Shown: positions 7,289-14,420 of the stretch, piece by piece | How positions within the stretch are numbered: the stretch's first letter is position 1 | How the letters are laid out: the number at the start of each line of letters is the position of its first letter | Assembly: GCA_963728495.1 (NCBI GenBank) | Contig: CAVSKI010000010.1 | Location: 62,001-126,000 of the forward strand | Length of the DNA: 64,000 nucleotides | Source: JACVRW01 sp963728495 | GTDB taxonomy: Bacteria; Actinomycetota; Thermoleophilia; Solirubrobacterales; Thermoleophilaceae | Direction of reading: 5' to 3' | The notes under the pieces: model-generated | Told to the model about the DNA's origin: nothing | What the model saw: the letters and a program-made list of their open reading frames with translations, nothing else | Databases searched by the model: none | Program-made: the position numbers and the translations under genes

Positions 7289-8806
7289 GTGATCGGACAA
7301 GATCAGTCGGTGCCCGCTCCGAACGACCCGCGGCCGCCGGCTCGCCGCGTTGCCCGCAACACCGCTCTGCGGGCGGCAGCGGAGATCGTTGGCAAGGTCG
7401 CGTCGCTCGTCCTGTTCGCCTATGTCGCACGGGAGCTCGGCGAGGGCACCCTGGGCGACTTCGTATTCGCACTGGCCGTGGCTCAGATCATCTGGGCCAT
7501 TGCCGGTTTTGGCTTGGACCGGATGCTGCTGCGCGACGTGGCCCGCGAGCGCGAGCCGGCGATCGACCGCCTGTTCTGGAACATGGTGGCCTTCAAGTTC
7601 TGCGCCGGCCTGGCCGGGGTTTCGCTGTCGGTGCTGGCGGTCTGGCTACTCGGCTATTCGGACACCGTCCAGCAGCTGGTGGCCATCCTCGGGCTGTCCT
7701 TCATCGTCGTGCTGATCGGGTCGAGCGCCCAAACCGTCTTCCAGGCCTACGAGCGGATGGAGTACTACTTCTACTCGGCAGTGCCCAACAAGATCCTGGC
7801 GGCGCTCTTCGGCATCGGCGCCCTGGTGGCGGGCGGAGGAATCGTGGCAGTGGCCGTAGGGAATCTCGCGGCCGCTCTCCTTGCCCTTGTTCTGGCGATG
7901 CTGATCCTCGGCTGGCGCTTCGCCCGGCCCTCGCCCTCCGTGCGTCCGCGCGAATGGCCGGGACTGGCCCGGACCAGCGCACCGTTTGGACTGCAGGAGG
8001 TGCTGGGTCAGATCATCTTTCGCATGGACATCGTGCTGCTGTCCCTGTTCACCACTAGCGCGGTGGTGGGCGCTTACGGCGCGGCCTACCGCGTTCTCGA
8101 GGCCACCCTCTTCCTGGCCTGGTCAATCGGGTCATCGGTGCTTCCCATGTACTCCTATCTCAAGCCCGGAGACACCCCGTCGCTGGAGCGCGTATTCGAG
8201 GCCTCGCTCAAGTTCGTGGTGATCATCATGATGCCCATCGCGGTGGTGATGTTGGTGTGCGCCGAGGGGCTCGTGAACCTCATCTACGGGCTTCCGGAGT
8301 TCGAAACCGCGGTGCCGGTGATGCGCTGGCTGGCGTTCGCAATAGTGGCCTACGGCGTCGGTCACCTGGCCGGCGTGCTCGTGCTCGTGCGGCGTCCGGG
8401 CCGGGTGACGGTCAAGGCCATGGCCGCCGTCGCCGCATTCAATATCGCGATCACGCTGGCGCTGATCGGGCCCTTCGACGCGGAGGGCGTGGCCGCCGCG
8501 ACACTGGTCACCGAGGTGGTCCTGGCCGCCACCGCGCTGGTGCTGGCGCGCCCCGTGACCGAAGTGCCGAGCGCCTGGCGCGTGGGCGGACCGGCGCTGC
8601 TCGCGAGCGTCGTGATGGCGGCGGTCATGCTTCCGGTACGCGGCGAGCTGCTCGTTGCTCTGCCCCTCGGCAGCGTCGCCTACCTCGCGGTCGTGGCGCT
8701 CTTGGAGGCCCGCCGCCTCGGTGGGGATTTTGCCGCCATCCGGGGGGTGCTGCGCTCACGACCCATGCCGTCGCCTGAGCCGGAGACGGCTATGCTCGAC
8801 AACTGA
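7289..8806 (+). CDS. Polysaccharide flippase (Wzx/MOP family)
   Basis: This 505-residue membrane protein has about 12-14 hydrophobic helices, for example VASLVLFAYVARELGEGTLG near residue 35, FVFALAVAQIIWAIAGFG near 60 and LAVWLLGYSDTVQQLVAILG near 120. The layout and the RNTALRAAAEIVGKVASLVL start are typical of oligosaccharide flippases that move lipid-linked repeat units outward. The GTG start at 7289 is chosen, placing the first helix after about 35 residues. It is divergent from the first GT4 gene and converges on the second, overlapping it by 17 bases. It is one of two flippases in the locus; the second, at 20.6-22.7 kb, is MurJ-like. Confidence 0.85.
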   Translation: MIGQDQSVPAPNDPRPPARRVARNTALRAAAEIVGKVASLVLFAYVARELGEGTLGDFVFALAVAQIIWAIAGFGLDRMLLRDVAREREPAIDRLFWNMVAFKFCAGLAGVSLSVLAVWLLGYSDTVQQLVAILGLSFIVVLIGSSAQTVFQAYERMEYYFYSAVPNKILAALFGIGALVAGGGIVAVAVGNLAAALLALVLAMLILGWRFARPSPSVRPREWPGLARTSAPFGLQEVLGQIIFRMDIVLLSLFTTSAVVGAYGAAYRVLEATLFLAWSIGSSVLPMYSYLKPGDTPSLERVFEASLKFVVIIMMPIAVVMLVCAEGLVNLIYGLPEFETAVPVMRWLAFAIVAYGVGHLAGVLVLVRRPGRVTVKAMAAVAAFNIAITLALIGPFDAEGVAAATLVTEVVLAATALVLARPVTEVPSAWRVGGPALLASVVMAAVMLPVRGELLVALPLGSVAYLAVVALLEARRLGGDFAAIRGVLRSRPMPSPEPETAMLDN

Positions 8807-9941
8807 GCAGCGAGCGATAAAGGGCGGCCAGCGAGTCGACCATCGAAGCGGTGCTGAAGAGCGTTCGGGCCCGCTCGCGCCCGGCCGCACCCATCCGGGC
8901 GCGGGTCTCAGGGTCTCGTGCCAGAGCGGCGATGCGCTCCGCCAGCGCCACCGGGTCCTTCATCGGCACGAGCTCGCCCGTGACCCCGTCCTCGACAGCC
9001 TCCGGAGTCCCGCCCACCGACGTCGCGATCACGGGCAGACCCATGGCCATTGCCTCGAGCAGAGCGATCGACAGTCCCTCCCAGTAGGAGGGAAGAACGA
9101 ATACGTCGAGGGCCTGCAGGTATGGCTCCGCCCTTCCTTCGAAAGCGCCGAGGAACACCGACTCGGCAAGCCCCGGTGCGGCGATGCGCCGCTCGACCTC
9201 GGAGTAGAAGGGGCCGTTGCCCACCACGGCGAAGCGCGGAAGCTTCCCCTCTGCCGCGAGCAGCTCGAGGGCCTCGAGCAGGGTCGGTATCCCCTTTTGG
9301 TCGCGCAGCCCCGCCACCAACCCGAACAGCGGGCCCTCGCCTCTGAACTCCACCAACTCCGCGGCGGGGGCGGCATCAAGCTCGGGGTCCACACCGTTGT
9401 GGATCACGCGTATGCGCTCCGCCGGAGCCAGGCGGTCGGCCAAGGCGGTCTCGCGCTCGTGCTCGGACACGGCCACCAGCGCCGCGGAACGCCGGCCCAG
9501 AGCGCGCTCGACCTGTCGCCCGAAGAGGAAGCGCGCACGAGCGCCGCGCCGGGCGCGTACGAGCTGAGTGGCGTAGACGAGCGAGTGCGGCGTGTAGACG
9601 GCGGGGCGGCCCGTGTTCAGGGCGGCGAGCCGAGCGAGTACGCCGGCCTTCTGCGCATGGGCGTGCACGAGCGCCACCTCCGGCTCGCGCGCGAGACTTG
9701 CGAGGCGCCGCAGCGCGCGGCCATCGTGGCGCGGGGCCGCCAGGTTGCCCACGAAGTCCACCGGTTCATAGCGGACGCCGGCCCGTTCCATCCGCCTCCG
9801 GATCGCGCCGTCCGGGCGGCCCGCGACCACCGCCCCGAAACCGTGCGCCCCCAGCCCCTCCACGATCTGAGCGACATGCTCCGGCACGCCTCCGTCACGC
9901 GGCTCCAGGGCGTGGAGGATCACTGGCTCCTGCTCGGTCAC
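8790..9941 (-). CDS. GT4 family glycosyltransferase
   Basis: This is a second GT-B family 4 enzyme (383 residues from the GTG at 9939-9941; a TTG 42 bases further upstream is possible). The donor loop is EPRDGGVPEHVAQIV. The N-domain has VALVHAHAQKAGVLARLA and VYTPHSLVYA. The C-domain shows GLVAGLRDQKGIPTLL, FAVVGNGPFYSEVE and the ExxxxxxxE motif in WEGLSIALLEAMAMGLP. It shares these landmarks with the GT4 gene at 6.1-7.2 kb, suggesting duplication. Its 3' end overlaps the flippase gene. The upstream side faces the c-di-GMP riboswitch of the divergent glycoside hydrolase operon. Confidence 0.87.
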   Translation of the reverse strand: MTEQEPVILHALEPRDGGVPEHVAQIVEGLGAHGFGAVVAGRPDGAIRRRMERAGVRYEPVDFVGNLAAPRHDGRALRRLASLAREPEVALVHAHAQKAGVLARLAALNTGRPAVYTPHSLVYATQLVRARRGARARFLFGRQVERALGRRSAALVAVSEHERETALADRLAPAERIRVIHNGVDPELDAAPAAELVEFRGEGPLFGLVAGLRDQKGIPTLLEALELLAAEGKLPRFAVVGNGPFYSEVERRIAAPGLAESVFLGAFEGRAEPYLQALDVFVLPSYWEGLSIALLEAMAMGLPVIATSVGGTPEAVEDGVTGELVPMKDPVALAERIAALARDPETRARMGAAGRERARTLFSTASMVDSLAALYRSLLSCRA

Positions 9942-10053
9942 GGCAAGGGAGCGTAGGCGGCCGCCCGGCGCCCGCTCGTACAAATGTCCGTCGCGCCGGG
10001 GTCGAAGTGATGGGTTGCCGGCACGACGCCGACGAACAGAACAACAAATCGAG

Positions 10054-10148
10054 CCACTCCCGACAAGGGCAAACCCGTTGTGAGACGGGGACGCAAAGCC
10101 ACGGGGCTCCTATGAGCCAGCCGGGCCGCCGAAGGAGGCGAAGGGTGG
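10054..10148 (+). promoter_or_regulatory. c-di-GMP-I riboswitch (GEMM-I)
   Basis: The RNA shows the GEMM-I core: AGGGCAAACC (10066-10075), a stem CCCGUU/GACGGG closed by a GUGA (GNRA) tetraloop (10074-10089), GGGACGCAAAGCC (10088-10100), a second arm GGCUC/GAGCC and AGCCGGGCCGCCGA (10119-10132). An outer P1 can form between CCACUC (10054-10059) and GGGUGG (10143-10148). The conserved GACGCAAAGCC block and GNRA loop are strong identifiers. The downstream gene is a secreted glycoside hydrolase, a plausible c-di-GMP target. P1 overlaps the left arm of the RBS-masking hairpin annotated separately. Confidence 0.92.
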
Positions 10149-10170
10149 TGGCGTACAGGAGGTCACCGCC
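10144..10170 (+). promoter_or_regulatory. RBS-masking hairpin, expression platform of the c-di-GMP riboswitch
   Basis: GGUGGUG (10144-10150) can pair with CACCGCC (10164-10170) over seven base pairs, one of them G-U. This places the strong Shine-Dalgarno AGGAGGU (10157-10163) in the loop, directly before the TTG start at 10171. The left arm shares 10144-10148 with the 3' strand of the aptamer P1, so the two pairings exclude each other. Ligand-stabilised P1 would free the RBS, predicting an ON switch. Confidence 0.65.
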
Positions 10171-11628
10171 TTGCCGCGTAGGTCCCGTCTACGCCTCGAG
10201 CTCATTATCGGGGTGCTTACCCTCAGCGCCGCTTGGGCGCTCGCCGTCCCGTCAGCCTTTGCCGCAGCGCCCGAGTGGCGCGGCGTCCAACTGCACTCCC
10301 TGTGGTGGGAGAGCACGAACAGCGACATGGACCGCGAGCTCGACCTCGCCCGCGACTCCGGAGCCAACGTGGTTCGCGTGGACGTCGGCTGGTCCAGCCT
10401 GGAGACCGGCGGAAAGGGACCGGGGGGCTGGTACCTCGACAAGCTCGACCGCCTCGTAGCCGGCGCCAGCGCGCGCGGCATGAAGGTCCTGCCCGGCGTG
10501 CTCGGCACACCGTGCTGGGCCTCGAGCGCCCCGGAGAGCCTGCGCCAAGGCTGTCAGGGCAGTTGGTGGAACCGCGACCAGATCACGATGTATCCGCCCA
10601 CCAACAACCAGGACTTCGCGGACATCGCCGTCTTCATCGCTCGGCGCTACGAGGGCAAGCTGGCGGCCATCGAGCTGTGGAACGAGCCGAACCTGGGCGA
10701 GGACCGCTTCTGGATCGCCCCCGACGAGCCGCGCGCCTACGCCGAGATGGTCAAGGCCGCCTATCCGCGCCTCAAGCAGGCCTCTCCCAACCTTCCGGTG
10801 CTGGCCGGCGCCCTCGCCTACGGAAACGACGCCTGGGTGCGGGGCATGTACGCCGCCGGCATCAAGGGCCACTACGACGGTCTCGCGATTCACCCCTATC
10901 ACGACGGCGCCCCGAGCCCCGGATCTTGGGGCGGCATCGAGTGGGCCCGCCGCCTGCAGCGCGAGGCCGGCGACACCGCGCCGCTGTGGCTGACCGAGTT
11001 CGGCTGGAGCACATGCCGCATCGGCAGCGGGTGGTGCGTGACGCCGGCCGATCAGGCGCGGTTCATCACCGCCGCCTTCGCCACCCTCGCGGCCGAGCCC
11101 AACGTCAAGGCGGGCATCGTCTACAACCTGCGCAACAAGGGCACGAACCCCGATTCCTTTGAGGACAACTTCGGCTTGGTGGGGCGCGATTTCACCCCCA
11201 AGCCCGGTTATAACGCCCTGAAGGCCGCGCTGACCGGGTCGACCCCGCCCCCGGCGCCGCCCGCGAATCCCCCGGCTCCTACGGCGCCCCCCACGCCCCC
11301 GGCCTCCGCCAACCCGGCGCCCACCGCCCCGCCGCCCGCGGCCCCGAGCTCTGGAGGCTCCGGATCCGGCGCCGCGCCGGCACAGCCCGCCAAGCCCCGC
11401 AAGCGTCCGCGCCGGCGCCAGGTGCGCGTCCAGCTTCGCCAAAGGGCGAGCGCAGCACTGGCCATGGGCACGGCCCCGGCCGGCAAGAGGGTCGTGGTGA
11501 GTGTCTCCCGTTGTGCCGGCGCGGGGGCCTCCGCCCAAGGGCGTGCCCGAAGCAACGGACGCTTCCAGGTCAGGCTGGGGAGCGCCTCACGGTTCCAGGG
11601 CTGCCACGTCACCGCCTGGCATGCCTAG
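10171..11628 (+). CDS. Secreted glycoside hydrolase (clan A, GH5/GH39-like) with Pro-rich linker
   Basis: This 485-residue exported protein has a signal peptide (hydrophobic IIGVLTLSAAWALAV, cleavage after SAFAAA). A TIM-barrel hydrolase follows at about 37-355. The acid/base Glu is E172 in ELWNEPN and the nucleophile Glu is E276 in LTEFGWST, both characteristic of clan A retaining enzymes. A proline/alanine-rich linker spans about 358-410, then a basic patch and a C-terminal beta-type domain ending RFQGCHVTAWHA. The TTG start follows a strong RBS held in the riboswitch hairpin. It probably cuts or remodels the exopolysaccharide made by this locus. Its 3' end overlaps a second, paralogous hydrolase gene. 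Confidence 0.85.
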   Translation: MPRRSRLRLELIIGVLTLSAAWALAVPSAFAAAPEWRGVQLHSLWWESTNSDMDRELDLARDSGANVVRVDVGWSSLETGGKGPGGWYLDKLDRLVAGASARGMKVLPGVLGTPCWASSAPESLRQGCQGSWWNRDQITMYPPTNNQDFADIAVFIARRYEGKLAAIELWNEPNLGEDRFWIAPDEPRAYAEMVKAAYPRLKQASPNLPVLAGALAYGNDAWVRGMYAAGIKGHYDGLAIHPYHDGAPSPGSWGGIEWARRLQREAGDTAPLWLTEFGWSTCRIGSGWCVTPADQARFITAAFATLAAEPNVKAGIVYNLRNKGTNPDSFEDNFGLVGRDFTPKPGYNALKAALTGSTPPPAPPANPPAPTAPPTPPASANPAPTAPPPAAPSSGGSGSGAAPAQPAKPRKRPRRRQVRVQLRQRASAALAMGTAPAGKRVVVSVSRCAGAGASAQGRARSNGRFQVRLGSASRFQGCHVTAWHA

Positions 11629-12724
11629 GACCTGGCTGGCGCTGCTCACCTGCGCGCTCGCCCTGGTGCTGGCCGCACCCGCCGGCGCGGCCGGGCCTGA
11701 GCTTCGAGGCGTGCAGCTTCACTCGCTGTGGTGGGAGAGCTCGGACGCGGACATGGACCGCGAGCTCGACATGGCCCAGCGGGCCGGAGCGAATGTGGTG
11801 CGGGTGGATGTGAGCTGGTCGAGCCTCGAAAGCGGCGGTAAGGGGCAGCATTCGCCCTGGTACGTCAGCAAGCTCGACCGCTTCGTGCGGGAGGCGCACG
11901 ACCGCGGCATGAAGGTGCTCACCACGCTTGTCGCGTCGCCCTGCTGGGCTTCGAGCGCGCCTGAGAGCCTGCGTCAGGGCTGCGCCGAAGGCTGGTGGAA
12001 CCGAGCACAGATCCACATGTATCCGCCTTCCAACCCTCAGGACTACGCGGACGTTGCGCGCTGGATCACGGCCAGGTACGGAACCAAGCTCGCCGCGCTC
12101 GAGGTGTGGAACGAGCCCAACCTGGAGGAGGACCGCTTCTGGATCGCGGCGGACGAGCCGCGCGCCTACGCCGACCTGCTCAAGGCGGCCTATGCCTCCG
12201 CCAAGGCCGGCGACCCCGCCGTGCCGGTGCTGGCCGGCGCGCTCGCCTACGGCAACGACGCCTGGGTGCGCGCGCTTTACGCCAACCAGATAGTGGGCCA
12301 CTACGACGGGCTCTCGATCCATCCGTACCACGTCGGCAGCCCGCGCGCCGGAAAGTGGTCGGGACTCGAATGGGCGCGGCGGCTGCAGCGCGAGGCCGGG
12401 GACAGGGCGCCGCTGTGGGTGACGGAGTTCGGCTGGAGCACGTGCCGTATGGGCAGCGGCTGGTGCGTGAAGCGGGCGGCTCAGGCGCGTGCCATCAGGG
12501 CCGGCTTCGCCGCGCTGCGGAGCGAGCCGAGGGTCGCGGCCGGCATCGTCTACAACCTGCGCGACAAGGGCACGAGCTCAGAGAGCATGGAGGACAACTT
12601 CGGACTCGTGAAGCGGGACTTCACCCCCAAGCCGGGGTTCTGGGCCCTCAAGCGCGCGCTCGGCGCTCGGCCCGCCGGGGGACGACGGCGACTCGCCGCC
12701 CCTCCCCGACGCGCTCAGGGCTAA
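11621..12724 (+). CDS. Secreted glycoside hydrolase, tandem paralogue
   Basis: This 367-residue paralogue of the preceding hydrolase shares long stretches such as GVQLHSLWWES, NRAQIHMYPP-like residues and GALAYGNDAWVR. The acid/base Glu is E165 (EVWNEPNLEED) and the nucleophile Glu is E269 (WVTEFGWST). It has its own signal peptide (WLALLTCALALVLAAPAGA) but lacks the proline-rich linker and C-terminal domain, ending soon after the barrel with a short basic tail. The ATG at 11621 overlaps the preceding stop by eight bases, so it is expected to be cotranscribed and share the riboswitch control. An in-frame extension further upstream would bury the signal peptide and was not chosen. Confidence 0.85.
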   Translation: MPRTWLALLTCALALVLAAPAGAAGPELRGVQLHSLWWESSDADMDRELDMAQRAGANVVRVDVSWSSLESGGKGQHSPWYVSKLDRFVREAHDRGMKVLTTLVASPCWASSAPESLRQGCAEGWWNRAQIHMYPPSNPQDYADVARWITARYGTKLAALEVWNEPNLEEDRFWIAADEPRAYADLLKAAYASAKAGDPAVPVLAGALAYGNDAWVRALYANQIVGHYDGLSIHPYHVGSPRAGKWSGLEWARRLQREAGDRAPLWVTEFGWSTCRMGSGWCVKRAAQARAIRAGFAALRSEPRVAAGIVYNLRDKGTSSESMEDNFGLVKRDFTPKPGFWALKRALGARPAGGRRRLAAPPRRAQG

Positions 12725-12794
12725 GGCAACCGCCGTCCCGGCCGATAGATAGAGTGACCATGTCTTCGCGCTGGGCCCCGGAGGCAGGGAGCCG

Positions 12795-14366
12795 ATGAAC
12801 GACTCTTCACAAGACGGCCGCGGGCAATCCTTCGGTGACGCGGCCGCGGTGCGGCAGGCGCCGCTGGTTGCCCTTTGGCGCCACAAGTACATCCTGATCG
12901 CGACGGTGCTCCTTTTCGTCGTCGTGACCGCCTTCGTTTCCAAGGTGGTGCTCGAGGACGAGTTCGAGGCCACGGCCACGATGTGGGTCACCCAGACCCA
13001 GGACACGCAGAGCTTCGATGCGGTTCAAGCGGGCCAGGTGCTGGCGCGGACCTACAGCGACGTGATCGAGAGCGAGAACGTGGCCGCCCTGGTGGCAAAC
13101 GAGCTTCCCTTCGAGACCACGCGCGGCGAGGTCAAGCAGAGCATCAGCGTCGCGGCCCTGCCCGAAACGCAGCTGCTCGAGATCACCGCCGTCTCGCCCG
13201 ACCCGGGAAAGGCACAGCTGCTGGCAAACACCTACGCGCAGACCGTGACCGAGTATGCCCGCACCGACCTGGAAGGCGCTGAGGGCTCGTCGATCTCTCT
13301 GGCCGACCGCGCCGTCTTCCCCGCGCAGCCGGCACGCCCACTTCCCACGCTCTACACGCTGCTGGCGGGATTGCTCGGGCTCGTGGTCGGATCCGCGCTG
13401 GCGCTGCTTGCAGCGGTGCTCGACAACCGCGTCCGCTCGCCCGAAGAGCTGGCCGAGATCGCCGGGGTGCCGATCCTGGCGCAGGTGGCGCTGGCGCGCA
13501 ACCGCAAGGCCCGCCAGCTCAACCAGGAGGCCTACCGGGTGCTCCGCACCAATCTTGACTTCGTGCGTCCCGGGCAGCCGCTGCGTTCGGTTGCGGTGGT
13601 CAGCCCCTCCGAGTCCGAGGGCAAGAGCTCCGCGGCCCTCAACCTGGCTCGCGCCATCGCCGAGACCGGCGACACGGTGGTGGTGGTGGAGGGAGACATG
13701 CGACGCCCGACACTGCAGGCGGCGCTGGTGCCGGAGGCGAGCGAGCCGCTCACTCCCGGGCTCTCCAACTACCTCTCCGGACTCGCCGAGCTCTCGGACG
13801 TCATCTTCTCGACCGACCACCCGCTCATCTCTTTCCTGCCCTCGGGGCCCATGCCCCCGGCGGCGTCGGCCCTGATCGACACGGAGAGGGGCCGGACGCT
13901 GCTGCGTCAGCTCGCCGACATCGCGGACGTGACCGTGGTCGACACGCCGCCGCTCTCGGTTGGCGCGGACGCCTCGCTGCTGGCCGCCAGCGCCAGCGAG
14001 ACCATTGCGGTGGTCGACCTTCAGCGCTCGTCCAAGAAGGCAGTACGGTCGGCCTTCGGCCAGCTGCGCCTGGTGGGAGCGGAACTCGTGGGCGTGATCA
14101 TCAATCGCGTTCGGGAGACCGGTGGGGAGTCCGGCTACTACTACGCAGAAGACCCTCGCGTCCAGCGCCGCCGGCGTCTCTTCGGCCGCGCCCGCTCCGG
14201 ACGCGGTCAGCTGGACGACGCCGCGCCCACGCCGCTGCAGGGCGAGCCGTTTCTCAGCCACGAGCACCCGGACCAGACCACCGCCAACGGCGGCGGCGTC
14301 GTCGAGCCCACGCCGGTCGCAGAGCGGCAACGGACCGGCGCGCCCGACGACGATCGCAGGTCATAA
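12795..14366 (+). CDS. Wzz-type chain-length regulator fused to bacterial tyrosine kinase
   Basis: This 523-residue protein joins a Wzz domain to a BY-kinase. The first membrane helix lies near 32-52 and the second near 184-208, with the periplasmic-type loop between them. The kinase shows Walker A SPSESEGKSS (270-279), Walker A' VEGDMRRP (298-305) and Walker B VTVVDTPP (379-386). A tyrosine cluster YYY at 448-450 and a basic tail form the likely autophosphorylation region. Such proteins set chain length and export of exopolysaccharides. The start is an ATG 70 bases after the hydrolase pair. The partner CpsB-like phosphatase is at 33.6-34.4 kb. Confidence 0.9.
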   Translation: MNDSSQDGRGQSFGDAAAVRQAPLVALWRHKYILIATVLLFVVVTAFVSKVVLEDEFEATATMWVTQTQDTQSFDAVQAGQVLARTYSDVIESENVAALVANELPFETTRGEVKQSISVAALPETQLLEITAVSPDPGKAQLLANTYAQTVTEYARTDLEGAEGSSISLADRAVFPAQPARPLPTLYTLLAGLLGLVVGSALALLAAVLDNRVRSPEELAEIAGVPILAQVALARNRKARQLNQEAYRVLRTNLDFVRPGQPLRSVAVVSPSESEGKSSAALNLARAIAETGDTVVVVEGDMRRPTLQAALVPEASEPLTPGLSNYLSGLAELSDVIFSTDHPLISFLPSGPMPPAASALIDTERGRTLLRQLADIADVTVVDTPPLSVGADASLLAASASETIAVVDLQRSSKKAVRSAFGQLRLVGAELVGVIINRVRETGGESGYYYAEDPRVQRRRRLFGRARSGRGQLDDAAPTPLQGEPFLSHEHPDQTTANGGGVVEPTPVAERQRTGAPDDDRRS

Positions 14367-14420
14367 GCGGCGCCTAAAAAGTTCCCCGAAAAAGCGGCTT
14401 CGGACTTACTATCGAGAGAG

